Positions 17,794-28,310 are shown, counted from the stretch's first letter. The stretch is 64,000 nucleotides of DNA from an uncultured Clostridia bacterium (GCA_947626165.1 CANQRG010000001.1:62001-126000); one strand, 5' to 3'. Notes: generated by a model not told the origin, from the letters alone. Program-made: numbers and translations.

Positions 17794-20358
17794 ATGAAAA
17801 TACTAGCTATTGACGGAAACAGCATAATGAACAGAGCGTTTTACGGAATAAAATTGCTGTCGAACAAAAAAGGCTTTTTTACAAACGCTATAACAGGCTT
17901 TATGAACACTTATTTAAAGGAGCTTGAAACAGTCAGACCTGACTGTGTAGCGGTTGCGTTTGACCTAAAAGCCCCGACATTCAGGCACAAGGCAGTATCA
18001 AGCTATAAGGCAAACAGAAAGGGAATGCCTGAAGAGCTTGCAATGCAGATGCCGAAAATAAAGGAGATTTTATCGGAGATTGGAGTAAAGGTTATCGAGG
18101 TCGAGGGATATGAGGCGGACGATATACTCGGTACGATATCCGATATTTTTTCAAGAAACGGAAACGAGTGCTTTATTTTAACAGGCGACAGAGACAGCTT
18201 TCAGCTTGTTCGTGACAATGTGACTGTACGGCTTGCCGGCATTAAGGAAACAAGAGTTTACACTCCCGAAAGGATAAGGGAGGAATACGGCGTCGAGCCC
18301 GAGCAGATGATAGATGTAAAGGCGCTTATGGGAGATTCCAGCGACAATATATCGGGAGTCAAGGGAATAGGTCAGAAAACGGCGTTGAGTCTGATACAGA
18401 AATACGGAGACGTAAGAAATCTTTACAAGGGCTTCAGAGAGGACGAAGAGCTGCCTAACGGAGTTAAAGCGAAGCTAGAAGTCGGAGAACAGCTGGCGAT
18501 AGAAAGCAGATTTTTAGCAAAAATAGTATTAAATGTACCGATAGATGACGATGTAAACGCTTATCTGCCGAGTGAAGTTGACACAAATGCTTTGATTGAA
18601 ACACTTTCAGAGCTGGAGATGTTTAAGCTAATGGATAAGCTTAATTTAAAACATCAAATTGGAGACAAGTCTTCAATTTATGATATGCCGGGTTCTGGTT
18701 TGCCGGAAATTAAAGTGTGTCAGCTCAACAATGAAATAATAGACGCTATTGCGAAAAGTAATAACAAGCTGTACTTTATTTTCAGTAGGAAAAGCGACAG
18801 CTTCTATCTAGAGATGCTTTCGGAGAATAATTTGTATTTAACCGAAGATAAGGAGCTTGTTAAAAAGGTATTTGAGTGTGAAAATGAAAAGCTGTGCTTT
18901 GAGGGAAAAGAAGCGTATAAGTTTGCATTTTCAAACGGCTCAGAGCTTAAAAATGTTACGTTTATCTGCAACCTTGCGGGATATCTGCTGGATTCTCAGG
19001 CGGCAGATTATACAGTGGAAAATTTATGTGCGGTATACGGAGTGGTATACCGCCGTGATATGGGAGAACATGCTGACATTTCCTCACTCAGCAGTTTGTG
19101 TTCGAGGCTTAAAGCAGAAATTGAGCTTAAAGAAATGGAGTCTCTGTTGTATGACATTGAACAGCCTTTATGCGAGGTTTTGGCTTCTATGGAGTGCGAG
19201 GGCGTTAAGGTAGACATAAACGGAGTAAAGGAGTTCGGCGAAGGGCTTAAAGAGCAGATAGATAAACTTGAAAAGAACATTTACGAGCTTGCCGGAAAGG
19301 AGTTCAACATATCTTCTACTAAACAGCTTGGTACGATTCTTTATGAGGAGCTCAAACTGCCGTACAAAAAGAAGAAAACAAAAAGCGGCTATTCAACAAG
19401 CGCCGAGGTTCTTGAAACGATTGAAAATCTTCATCCGATAGTGCCTATGATTCTGGAATACAGAACGCTTACAAAGCTGAGTTCAACGTATGTAGACGGG
19501 CTTTTAAAGGTTATACAAAGTGACGGCAAGGTGCGTTCAATATTCAAGCAGACGGAGACCAGAACAGGAAGAATATCCTCAACCGAGCCTAATTTGCAGA
19601 ACATTCCGGTGAAAAAAGAAATAGGAAGAAATATGCGGAAGTTCTTTGTAGCAGACGGGGGAAATATTCTTTTAGACGCCGATTACAGTCAGATAGAGCT
19701 GAGAGTTTTAGCAGAGGTAAGCGGCGACGAGAATATGCAGAATGCATTTATAAACGGCGAGGATATACACACATCCACAGCGGCAAAGGTTTTTGATATG
19801 CCGGAGGAATTTATCACTCCTGAAATGAGAAGGGCGGCAAAGGCTGTAAACTTCGGAATAATTTACGGTATGGGCGCGTTTTCTCTTTCAGAGGATCTGG
19901 GCGTACCTATAATACAGGCAAAGGAATACATCAACGATTATTTTACTCACCATCCAAAGGTAAAGGAATTTATGGATAAGACCGTACACGATGCTCAGCT
20001 GAACGGTTATGCATCAACAGTTTTCGGCAGAAGAAGGTATATTCCGGAGCTTACTGCCCCGAACGGACCGCTGAGGGCGTTTGGTAAAAGAGTTGCTATG
20101 AACGCGCCAATACAGGGTACGGCGGCGGATATTATTAAGATCGCTATGGTTAAGGTTTACCAAAGGCTGAAAGCGGAAAAAATAAATGCTAAACTGATTT
20201 TGCAGGTACACGACGAGCTTATTATAGAGTCGTCAATTGAGGACAAGGAAAAGGCAAAAGCTATTCTCGGCGAGGAAATGGTAAACGCCGTTAAATTTAA
20301 AGTACCGCTTATTACCGAAGTTAAAGAGGGCAAAAGCTGGTATGAGGCTAAGGGTTAG
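17794..20358 (+). CDS. polA: DNA polymerase I
   Basis: 854 aa; 5'-3' exo domain and pol motifs (LLDADYSQIELRVLAEVSGDENM, RRAAKAVNFGIIYGMGAFSLSEDL, LQVHDELIIE). Confidence 0.97.
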   Translation: MKILAIDGNSIMNRAFYGIKLLSNKKGFFTNAITGFMNTYLKELETVRPDCVAVAFDLKAPTFRHKAVSSYKANRKGMPEELAMQMPKIKEILSEIGVKVIEVEGYEADDILGTISDIFSRNGNECFILTGDRDSFQLVRDNVTVRLAGIKETRVYTPERIREEYGVEPEQMIDVKALMGDSSDNISGVKGIGQKTALSLIQKYGDVRNLYKGFREDEELPNGVKAKLEVGEQLAIESRFLAKIVLNVPIDDDVNAYLPSEVDTNALIETLSELEMFKLMDKLNLKHQIGDKSSIYDMPGSGLPEIKVCQLNNEIIDAIAKSNNKLYFIFSRKSDSFYLEMLSENNLYLTEDKELVKKVFECENEKLCFEGKEAYKFAFSNGSELKNVTFICNLAGYLLDSQAADYTVENLCAVYGVVYRRDMGEHADISSLSSLCSRLKAEIELKEMESLLYDIEQPLCEVLASMECEGVKVDINGVKEFGEGLKEQIDKLEKNIYELAGKEFNISSTKQLGTILYEELKLPYKKKKTKSGYSTSAEVLETIENLHPIVPMILEYRTLTKLSSTYVDGLLKVIQSDGKVRSIFKQTETRTGRISSTEPNLQNIPVKKEIGRNMRKFFVADGGNILLDADYSQIELRVLAEVSGDENMQNAFINGEDIHTSTAAKVFDMPEEFITPEMRRAAKAVNFGIIYGMGAFSLSEDLGVPIIQAKEYINDYFTHHPKVKEFMDKTVHDAQLNGYASTVFGRRRYIPELTAPNGPLRAFGKRVAMNAPIQGTAADIIKIAMVKVYQRLKAEKINAKLILQVHDELIIESSIEDKEKAKAILGEEMVNAVKFKVPLITEVKEGKSWYEAKG

Positions 20359-20385
20359 AAAAGAACACAATAAGGATATGATAAA

Positions 20386-22152
20386 ATGGCTCTTGACGGA
20401 GTGTTTTTAAATTTAATAAAGAAAGAGCTTGAAAGCGTTTTGCTTGACGGTAGAGTGGATAAGATATACCAGCCGTCAAAGGAGGAAATACTTTTCACCA
20501 TTCGTACCCGTGAGGGGGCATATAAGCTTATCTTCAACACAAGTGCGGGAACAGCCAGAGTTCACATAACAAACTCGCAGATAGAAAACCCAAAAACGCC
20601 GCCTATGTTCTGTATGCTTATGAGAAAGCACTTATCAGGTGGAAAGCTGATCTCAGTCAGGCAGGACGGCTTCGAGAGAATACTCTATTTCGACTTCGAC
20701 TCTGCAAACGAGATGGGAGATATCTGCCGTTTCACGTTAGCTGTAGAGATAATGGGCAGACGCTCTAATCTTATTTTAATAAACTCAGACGGCAGGATAG
20801 TTGACAGTATAAAGCGTGTAGGGCAGGATATGTCAAGCGTGAGAATGGTTTTGCCGGGAATCACATATCAGGTACCGCCTAAGGACAAAAGGCTTTCGAT
20901 GTTTGACTTTACCGCTGATGAGTTCAAAAGCAGTCTAAATGATTATTCAAAGCAGATATTTTCTAAGTCTCTTATAAGGATTTTTGAGGGTGTTTCGCCT
21001 GTGTTTACCCGTGAGGTTGAGTTTTTTGCGCTTCGTGGCGGTGAAAAGATCTGCTCTGAGCTTAGCGAAGATGAAATTGACAGAGCGTTGTTTTTTATAA
21101 ACAAAACGGCGGATGAAGTATCAAATCATAAAAACAAGTTCACGGTTTTAAAGAACAAGGACGGACAGCTAAAGGATTTTTGCTTTTGCAGTATCAATCA
21201 GTACGGAAGTTTGATGGTGACTAAAGATTTTGAATCCGCCTGCGAGCTTTTAGACTATTTCTACTCTGCAAGGGACAGAATTGCAAGAACAAAGCAAAGA
21301 GCGTCCGACCTGTTCAAGTTTTTGGTAAACACGTCTGACAGAATATCGAGGCGCATAGCCAATCAGCGCGAGGAATTGAAAGAGTGTGCGGAGCGTGACA
21401 CTCTAAAGCTTTACGGCGACCTAATAATGTCGAACATCTACAGGCTTGAAAAGGGAATGGACTATGCCGAAGCTGAGGATTACACAAAGGAGGATCTGCC
21501 GAAGGTTAGAATAAAGCTTGACAAAAGGCTTACTCCCTCGCAGAACGCGCAGAAGTATTATGCCGAATACAGAAAAGCCGATACTGCCGAGAAAATGCTC
21601 GTCTCGCTTATTAAGAACGGCGAGGAGGAATTGAGGTATATAGACAGCGTATTTGACGCTCTTACCCGAGCTGACAGCGAGAGCGACGTTATTGAGCTTA
21701 GGTCGGAGCTTGCCGAGCAGGGGTATATAAAAAGCAGTCGAATAAAGGGGAAACCGCCAAAGGCGCTTCCGCCGATAAAGTTTAGGTCGTCAGACGGGTT
21801 TGAGATTCTTGTGGGCAGAAATAACAAGCAGAACGACAAGCTGACCTTAAAGGAAAGCGCAAAAACAGATATATGGCTACACACACAGAAGATAACAGGC
21901 TCGCATACTGTAATAAAATGCAGGGGCGAAACTCCTCCCGACAGGACGATCGAGGAGGCGTGTATTATAGCCGCTTATCATTCCGGCGCTAGGGAGTCGT
22001 CGAACGTACCTGTTGATCACACAGAGATAAGGTATGTAAAAAAGCCGAACGGCGCGAAACCGGGAATGGTGATCTTTACAAATTACCGAACGGTTTATGT
22101 AACGCCCGATGAGGAGCTTGTCGAAAGGCTGAGGGTCAATAAAGAGAAATAA
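20386..22152 (+). CDS. rqcH: NFACT family ribosome quality control protein RqcH
   Basis: 588 aa; MALDGVFLNLIKKELE...DGRVDKIYQPSKEE..., DIWLHTQKITGSHTVI, THYRT-like FTNYRTVYVTP. Confidence 0.92.
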   Translation: MALDGVFLNLIKKELESVLLDGRVDKIYQPSKEEILFTIRTREGAYKLIFNTSAGTARVHITNSQIENPKTPPMFCMLMRKHLSGGKLISVRQDGFERILYFDFDSANEMGDICRFTLAVEIMGRRSNLILINSDGRIVDSIKRVGQDMSSVRMVLPGITYQVPPKDKRLSMFDFTADEFKSSLNDYSKQIFSKSLIRIFEGVSPVFTREVEFFALRGGEKICSELSEDEIDRALFFINKTADEVSNHKNKFTVLKNKDGQLKDFCFCSINQYGSLMVTKDFESACELLDYFYSARDRIARTKQRASDLFKFLVNTSDRISRRIANQREELKECAERDTLKLYGDLIMSNIYRLEKGMDYAEAEDYTKEDLPKVRIKLDKRLTPSQNAQKYYAEYRKADTAEKMLVSLIKNGEEELRYIDSVFDALTRADSESDVIELRSELAEQGYIKSSRIKGKPPKALPPIKFRSSDGFEILVGRNNKQNDKLTLKESAKTDIWLHTQKITGSHTVIKCRGETPPDRTIEEACIIAAYHSGARESSNVPVDHTEIRYVKKPNGAKPGMVIFTNYRTVYVTPDEELVERLRVNKEK

Positions 22153-22182
22153 AGAAAGGAGAACGGTTTAGCCGATAGAATA

Positions 22183-22743
22183 ATGAGGCTTGGATATGAT
22201 TTTTTTAACAGAGACGTTTTAAAGGTCGCCCCGGAGCTTGTGGGCAAGACGCTTGTTCACATAGTCGACGGCGAAGAAAGACGTCTGATGATAACCGAGA
22301 CAGAGGCATACAAAGGTACGGACGACACAGCCTGCCACGCCCACAGGGGCAAGACCGAAAGGACGAAAATTCTTTGGGGAAAGGCAGGAACGGTATATGT
22401 GTATTTATGCTATGGTGTTCACTGTCTGATAAATATTGTAACGGGAGACGAGGGCGACCCTCAGGCGGTTTTGATTCGCGCCTGCGAGGGGCGTTACAAC
22501 GGTCCGGGAAAGCTGACAAGGCAGTTGGGGATTGATATGAGCGCCAACTGGCAGACGATTTATGACAACGACACGCTTTGGATAGAGGACACAGGCGTAA
22601 AGGCGAGAATACGTCGGGATAAGCGTGTTGGAATAGGATATGCAAGACCGAGAGACATAGAACGTCCGTGGCGTTATATTATGAAAATCAAGCCGGAAAA
22701 GCGGAGTTCAAAGTCAAAATCGAAAAGGAAAGTCAAAGTATAA
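22183..22743 (+). CDS. DNA-3-methyladenine glycosylase (AAG/MPG family)
   Basis: LVGKTLVHIVDGEERRLMITETEAYKGTDDTACHAHRGKTERT ... AGTVYVYLCYGVHCLINIVTG. Confidence 0.94.
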   Translation: MRLGYDFFNRDVLKVAPELVGKTLVHIVDGEERRLMITETEAYKGTDDTACHAHRGKTERTKILWGKAGTVYVYLCYGVHCLINIVTGDEGDPQAVLIRACEGRYNGPGKLTRQLGIDMSANWQTIYDNDTLWIEDTGVKARIRRDKRVGIGYARPRDIERPWRYIMKIKPEKRSSKSKSKRKVKV

Positions 22744-22764
22744 TTTAGGAGAATAGAGAAATTT

Positions 22765-24105
22765 ATGAGACTATATAACTTTTTGACATTGCAGTTTGGA
22801 AAGCTGATAGTAAAGGCTTTACAGCTTCTTCACAAGGGCGCGGGAAATCTGCCCGGACTTATTCTGCTTGGTATAAATAAAAACATACTTGGCTATTTCA
22901 AGGTAGACTGCCCTATCATAGCGGTCACAGGCACAAACGGCAAGACCTCTGTCACCAACTTTGTTAACCGTCTTTTCGAGCAAAGCGGAAAGAATGTAAT
23001 TACAAACAAGCAGGGAAACAACCTAGATACTGGAATAGTATCGTTATTTTTAAAGCTGTGCTCGCCGACGGGTAAGATCCACGCAGACTGTCTTGTACTT
23101 GAAATTGACGAATCGCATGTACCTGTGATATTCAAGAAGCTGAAGCTGGAGACTCTTATAGTTTTAAACTTTTTCAGAGACCAGCTTGACAGAAACGGCG
23201 AGGTTGAAACGCTGATCTTAAAGGTAAAGAGCTTTCTGGAGACTTTTCAGGGGAATGTCATTTTAAACGCCGACGACCCTAATGTTGCCCGTTTGGGACT
23301 AGCTAACCCCGACAATAAAAATGTAAAGTATTTCAGCGTTGAGAAATACAAATACGCCACCGATAAGATTCACGAGGTTGGAGAGGGCAAGTTCTGTCCC
23401 GTATGCGGAGAACCTCTTGAGTATGAGTATTACCAGTATTCTCATATAGGGCTCTTTAAATGTCCTAAGTGCGGATTTGGCGATAATGAAATTTATTTAA
23501 AAGTTGAGAATGTAGACCTTGAGAAGCGTCGTTTTACGGTTGACGGCAGAGAGTACGATATAAACAATCCGAGTATTTACTATGTCTACAATATGGCGGC
23601 TGTATGTGCGGCTGCAAAGCTGTATAATATCGACGACGATATTCTCAGAGACACTCTTGAAAGATTTGAAGTAAACAACGGCAGAATGGAGAAGTTCAGC
23701 ATAGGAAAGAGCAATGCAGTTATAAACCTAGCAAAGAACCCTGTCGGTGCGAATATGACAATTCGCGTCATGAACGAGAGCGATCACGAGAAAGAACTTA
23801 TGTTCGTTTTAAATGACAATCTAGCCGACGGCTATGATGTTTCGTGGATATGGGACATAAACTTTGAGGTATTCAAGGACGTAACGAGGGTAATAACAAG
23901 CGGAAGGCGGGCTTATGACATTGCCATAAGAATAAAGACAAGCGGATATGACGCATCAAAAATCGAGGTCTGCCCTGATTTGGACGAGGCGGTTGAAAAT
24001 CTGTTTTCGACTGAGGGAGAGAAGTTCATAATTGCTAATTACACTTCGGTTCAGCCGACAAGGACCGCTGTAATTAATTATATTGATAAAAACAAAGAGG
24101 AATAA
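22765..24105 (+). CDS. murT: Lipid II isoglutaminyl synthase, Mur-ligase subunit
   Basis: AVTGTNGKTSVTNFVNRL; CPVCG...CPKCG zinc ribbon; DUF1727 C-terminus; followed by gatD. Confidence 0.94.
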   Translation: MRLYNFLTLQFGKLIVKALQLLHKGAGNLPGLILLGINKNILGYFKVDCPIIAVTGTNGKTSVTNFVNRLFEQSGKNVITNKQGNNLDTGIVSLFLKLCSPTGKIHADCLVLEIDESHVPVIFKKLKLETLIVLNFFRDQLDRNGEVETLILKVKSFLETFQGNVILNADDPNVARLGLANPDNKNVKYFSVEKYKYATDKIHEVGEGKFCPVCGEPLEYEYYQYSHIGLFKCPKCGFGDNEIYLKVENVDLEKRRFTVDGREYDINNPSIYYVYNMAAVCAAAKLYNIDDDILRDTLERFEVNNGRMEKFSIGKSNAVINLAKNPVGANMTIRVMNESDHEKELMFVLNDNLADGYDVSWIWDINFEVFKDVTRVITSGRRAYDIAIRIKTSGYDASKIEVCPDLDEAVENLFSTEGEKFIIANYTSVQPTRTAVINYIDKNKEE

Positions 24106-24109
24106 AGAT

Positions 24110-24853
24110 ATGAAAACCATAAGAATATTGCATATGTATTCAGATATGCTAGACCTTTACGGCGATAACGGTAACATTGAGGTTTTGAGTTACCGGGCAA
24201 AGGCTAGGGGTATTGAAACGGCGGTTGAGCATCACAGCGTGGGAACGAAGGACACTGACTTTTCGAGTTATGATTTGATATATCTCGGCGGAGGGGCAGA
24301 TTTCGAGCAGCAGCTTTTAGCGGAGGATCTGCAAAGCTGCCGTGATGAAATAATGAAAGCGTTTAACAACGGTACTTTCTTTTTGCTTATCTGCGGAGGG
24401 TACCAGCTTATGGGCGAGTATTACAAAGATTCTAATGGTGAGGTCATAGATGGTCTTGGAATGTTTCCCTATCATACTGAAGCGTCGCTGAATAAGAATA
24501 AGAGGTGCATAGGAAATATAATTATCGAGGCGGAGCTTAACGGAGAGATGTCTAAGATAATAGGCTTTGAAAATCACGGCGGACAGACATCACAAACTGA
24601 TAAACCGTTCGGCAGGGTGGTTTATGGTAACGGAAACCGCTTTGGGAGTGAGGACGAGGGTTATTTTGATAAGAATATTATAGCGACTTATCTTCACGGA
24701 CCTCTGCTTTCAAAGAACCCAAAGCTTGCCGATCATATAATAAGGTACTGCGCTGAGCGTGATGGAAATTCGGTTGAGATGACGCCTCTTGACGACACGC
24801 TGGAAGAAAAGGCGAGAGAAGTTTTGTTTAGGAGATTAGATGCAAGAAGATAG
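24110..24853 (+). CDS. gatD: Lipid II isoglutaminyl synthase, glutamine amidotransferase subunit
   Basis: MYSDMLDLYGDNGNIEVLSYRAKARG...; FLLICGGYQLMGEYY; YLHGPLLSKNPKLADHII. Confidence 0.94.
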   Translation: MKTIRILHMYSDMLDLYGDNGNIEVLSYRAKARGIETAVEHHSVGTKDTDFSSYDLIYLGGGADFEQQLLAEDLQSCRDEIMKAFNNGTFFLLICGGYQLMGEYYKDSNGEVIDGLGMFPYHTEASLNKNKRCIGNIIIEAELNGEMSKIIGFENHGGQTSQTDKPFGRVVYGNGNRFGSEDEGYFDKNIIATYLHGPLLSKNPKLADHIIRYCAERDGNSVEMTPLDDTLEEKAREVLFRRLDARR

Positions 24854-24982
24854 AAGAAAGAAGTTAGATGTTATAAATTAGGGGTAGGAAAAAAGAACGG
24901 TGAGTTATTGAATAGTCACCGTTCGTTATAATTTGACAAATTATTTATTTTAATTTATAATGTGAATAAGAGAGTGCTGTAC

Positions 24983-25180
24983 ATGAACGGTAGGCGGTTT
25001 CTCCCCGAAAGGGAGGTGGAATTTGAAAATCTGCGATTTTCAAATACGAGTTTTGTGCTTTTCGGACAATGTCCGAAATTTTGCTTTGCAAAACCGCACA
25101 AAACATCGGATAGTATTATAGGTAATATTTTTACCAGCGTTATCACTCTAGCTTTTCTTATATTTAATAAGAAAAATTAG
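24983..25180 (+). pseudogene. Toxin ORF remnant: C-terminus VITLAFLIFNKKN shared with copy 4, N-terminus interrupted by palindromic insertion
   Basis: Frame ...DSIIGNIFTSVITLAFLIFNKKN*; insertion of hairpins 25021-25104 between SD and toxin core. Confidence 0.6.
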
Positions 25181-25196
25181 AAGCTTTTTTATTTTA

Positions 25197-25308
25197 TAAT
25201 AAAAAAGAAACACCGCCACGCTTCCAATGTTGCGGTGTTTCTAAACACTATTCATGGGAGTAAACCGCCAAGGCAATTAAATTGCCCATGTGCAGCACTC
25301 TCTTTTAT
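25197..25308 (-). ncRNA. Putative antisense antitoxin RNA (copy 3)
   Basis: Minus promoter 25342-25315; terminator GAAACACCGC..GCGGTGTTTC then TTTTTTATT on minus strand. Confidence 0.5.
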
Positions 25309-25463
25309 ATTTATATTATAACATATAATTTTATTTTGTCAAGCATTTATAAGCAAGATATTAAAAGTATAATTTTCACCGTCCTGAAAATAATAACATA
25401 TATGAATAAATTCTGATTGATGATCTGAATTTGCTTTATCAATATAATAAAGGGTGATAATAT

Positions 25464-26177
25464 ATGTTAGTTCTAAAAGTAATAGGCGCGTCTCTGCTCT
25501 CTATAATAATAATGTTTCTTATCTCAAAGCTTTTGGGCAACAAGCAGATATCTGAGCTAAATATGTTCGACTATATCAACGGAATAACCATAGGCTCTAT
25601 TGCCGCCGAGCTTTCTGTTTCCCGACAAGCCGATGAGATAATTACCGCAATTATCGCAATGATAATTTACGGTCTTGTAGTGTTTCTTTTTTCAATTCTT
25701 ACTATTAAGTCAATAAAATGCCGACGCTTTTTCTCAGGCAGAACCTTGCTTTTGATAGAAAACGGAAAAATCTACAGTAAAAATCTGATCAAGGCTAAGC
25801 TCGATATCAACGACCTTCTTACAAAAGCAAGAACAAACGGATATTTCGACATTTCACAAATAAACTACGCTATTATGGAAAACAACGGTGAGATAAGTTT
25901 CTTCCCTTGCTCTGAATACCGACCCGTGACAGCAGGAGATTTGAAGCTTGAGCCTATGCCGAAGCCCGAATACCTTAATATCAATGTTATTATAGACGGC
26001 AAAGTTATGCATCAGAATCTCAAATACTGCGGCGTCGACGAAACGTGGCTCAATAAGGAACTCTCAGCAAGAGGAAAGAAAGTCAAGGACATTTTCTTAG
26101 CCACATTAGACCAAAACAACACTCTGCACTTATATGAATACCAAAACGAGAAGAATCTTAAAAATATCTTTGACTAG
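25464..26177 (+). CDS. DUF421 / YetF-family membrane protein
   Basis: MSKLLGNKQISELNMFDYINGITIGSIAAELSV-type N-terminus; 3 TM then soluble domain. Confidence 0.88.
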   Translation: MLVLKVIGASLLSIIIMFLISKLLGNKQISELNMFDYINGITIGSIAAELSVSRQADEIITAIIAMIIYGLVVFLFSILTIKSIKCRRFFSGRTLLLIENGKIYSKNLIKAKLDINDLLTKARTNGYFDISQINYAIMENNGEISFFPCSEYRPVTAGDLKLEPMPKPEYLNINVIIDGKVMHQNLKYCGVDETWLNKELSARGKKVKDIFLATLDQNNTLHLYEYQNEKNLKNIFD

Positions 26178-26186
26178 TTTGGTTTT

Positions 26187-26774
26187 CTATTCTTCAATGT
26201 AATTTAAAAATTCTATCATTTCTCTGTAGAGTCTCGAAACAGGAAGCCCAACTACATTGTAAAAGTCTCCCGAGATTTCTTTTACAAATACAGAGCCAAG
26301 ACCCTGAATACCATATCCGCCCGCTTTGTCATACGGCTCTCCCGACTGAACATACTCGTCTATCTCGTCGTCGTCAAGCTCGTAGAAGGTAACGTCTGTA
26401 GAAACAGAAAACGACATAGCCTTATCTCCGCAGATAATGCATACCCCAGTTATCACTTTGTGGGTTTTGTTAGATAAAAGAGAAAGCATATTCTTTGCCT
26501 GAGCTTCGTCTTTGGGCTTTCCTAAAACTCTCTCTCCCAGAACAACCGACGTATCACAGCCTATAACTATCGCGTCAGGATAAGACTTAGCGATATCCTT
26601 TGCCTTTTGAGCCGCAAGAAATTCCGGCATCTCATACGGGGACAGCATTTTATAATCGTCCTCGTCAACGCTTGAAGGCACTACCTCATAATCGCTGAAC
26701 AGGTGTTTTATCAGCGTTTTTCTCCTCGGCGACGCCGAAGCCAGAATAACCTTTTTATCTGTTTGTATAATCAT
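26187..26774 (-). CDS. maf: Maf family nucleotide pyrophosphatase
   Basis: VILASASPRRKTLIKHLF ... VIGCDTSVVLGERVLGKPKDEAQAKNML ... EPYDKAGGYGIQGLG. Confidence 0.95.
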   Translation of the reverse strand: MIIQTDKKVILASASPRRKTLIKHLFSDYEVVPSSVDEDDYKMLSPYEMPEFLAAQKAKDIAKSYPDAIVIGCDTSVVLGERVLGKPKDEAQAKNMLSLLSNKTHKVITGVCIICGDKAMSFSVSTDVTFYELDDDEIDEYVQSGEPYDKAGGYGIQGLGSVFVKEISGDFYNVVGLPVSRLYREMIEFLNYIEE

Positions 26775-26906
26775 AATTTATTATGCTAGTTAGAAGCATC
26801 CTCCTTTGAGATTTTTAATCTTACCCCTCAGGCAGTTATATCACAGCAAATCCTTTGAGTAGTTATGAGATTTCATTCAGCTTTTTCATCTGCCCAAAAG
26901 ACAGTT

Positions 26907-28310
26907 CTAGACTTTATAATTATCGCTTTTTCTTTTTTCGCTTGTTATATCCAAAGCATAGTGAAGCATCATCAGCTCATTATCAGACTCAGTCTTTAAC
27001 AGCATAGTATAACACTCAAGCCAGATTATCTTACCAGTTGTCGATATCGTTTTATACTCTCCTTTATAAAAACGGCTGCCGTTTTTATATGTCTCTTTCA
27101 ATATGTCCAGATTGAATGTGCTTGTATCTATCTCTGAGTTTTCTACCTTTATTACATATCTGTCCAGCCATTTTTTTGAAAATTCAGAAAGCTTGCAAGG
27201 AGCGGTAAATCCAATCGTTTTTAAAAGACTATTGCCGTTTATGTCAGTGACATCTTCTTTTATCAAGTCATTATCGACGCTTGCATAAATACAGAAGTAA
27301 GCATTTTTCAAAAAAGCGTTTTTATATTGATTTGCCGATTCTATTTTGCTCTCGGCAGCCAGCAGGTAAGTCTCAAGAACATTTTGCTTTTTTATTTTTT
27401 CTGTTTCGCTCTTGTTGATATTATTGCAAAACAGCGTGAGTATTATTTCCTTATTTTCGTTTCTTGTCAAAATACCCGTCAAAACATACCACTCGTAATC
27501 TGATTCTGCGTTTTCTCTTATTCTCAATTTAATGTCGGTGTTCTTTACGCCTTTTTGTGAAAGTTCTGTTATATTGGGAATACTGATAAAGTTCAAAAAC
27601 CTTTGAACGTCCTCATAATAAATCGAATCTTGCGAGAGATATTTTATGTATTCCTTTAAATCTTCGTCCATACCTTTCTTTTTTAAAACATCGTTTGAAA
27701 AATCATACTGATAGCACTCATAATTTGTATAATTAAGCTCTAAAACCTTATCGCACAAGTTATTTACAGTGTGGATAAAGCCTTTTAATATCTCGCGTTC
27801 AGAATTCTGGGTTGCGTGCATAAGCCTTGACTGCGCATTATATATTACCTCAAAATTCTTATCATTGGTAATATCTTTAAGAGTACATATCCTCTTGACC
27901 GATTTCCCGTCTCGGTAATAAATAATACTGCACTCTTTCCACAAAACAGAGTTTATGTCTTTTGTGCGGAACTGTATTTTTTCTTTGTTCTTTCCTTTTC
28001 TGTCAAGCTTAACATTTTTAATTCTCTCGGGGTTAAGGAAATTTGTAAGCCTTTCAACATCCGTACTGTCCGCCATACCTGTTATCATTAGTCTGCACAG
28101 CCTTGAATACGACATCCTATTGCTTCCGAACTCTTTATAATATAGAGTACCCTTTTTAATGTAAACTTGGTAAGCCAGATTGTTTTCTAAATTGATCTCC
28201 ACAACGGCGTCAAAAACGCTGTCGATACATCTTTCCAGCTTGTCTATCCTATCGGTATTATGAATTTCCTCTCCTGATAAGTTGTCATTAGGAAAAACAT
28301 TATTCTCCAT
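26907..28310 (-). CDS. Putative multi-PAS-like sensory protein without recognised output domain
   Basis: 467 aa from ATG 28310 (AAAGGAG RBS); repeated PAS-like segments (FRTKDINSVLWKECSIIYYRDGKSVKRICTLKDIT; KLRIRENAESDYEWYVLTGILTR; GEYKTISTTGKIIWLECYTMLLK). Confidence 0.6.
   Translation of the reverse strand: MENNVFPNDNLSGEEIHNTDRIDKLERCIDSVFDAVVEINLENNLAYQVYIKKGTLYYKEFGSNRMSYSRLCRLMITGMADSTDVERLTNFLNPERIKNVKLDRKGKNKEKIQFRTKDINSVLWKECSIIYYRDGKSVKRICTLKDITNDKNFEVIYNAQSRLMHATQNSEREILKGFIHTVNNLCDKVLELNYTNYECYQYDFSNDVLKKKGMDEDLKEYIKYLSQDSIYYEDVQRFLNFISIPNITELSQKGVKNTDIKLRIRENAESDYEWYVLTGILTRNENKEIILTLFCNNINKSETEKIKKQNVLETYLLAAESKIESANQYKNAFLKNAYFCIYASVDNDLIKEDVTDINGNSLLKTIGFTAPCKLSEFSKKWLDRYVIKVENSEIDTSTFNLDILKETYKNGSRFYKGEYKTISTTGKIIWLECYTMLLKTESDNELMMLHYALDITSEKRKSDNYKV

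Larger units (their letters stand above)
24933..25342. repeat. TA cassette copy 3 (divergent, disrupted by palindromic insertion)
   Basis: TTGACA 24933-24938 / TATAAT 24956-24961 (+); TTGACA 25342-25337 / TATAAT 25320-25315 (-); IR GAGAGTGCTGTACAT ... ATGTGCAGCACTCTC; terminator 25207-25241. Confidence 0.85.

Noticed and set aside
17794-20358. Unusual DNA polymerase I
   Set aside because: Standard 5'-3' exo plus polymerase organisation; nothing beyond normal variation could be shown by eye
22205-22645. 146-aa minus-strand ORF
   Set aside because: Antisense to a clear DNA glycosylase gene; mirror ORF
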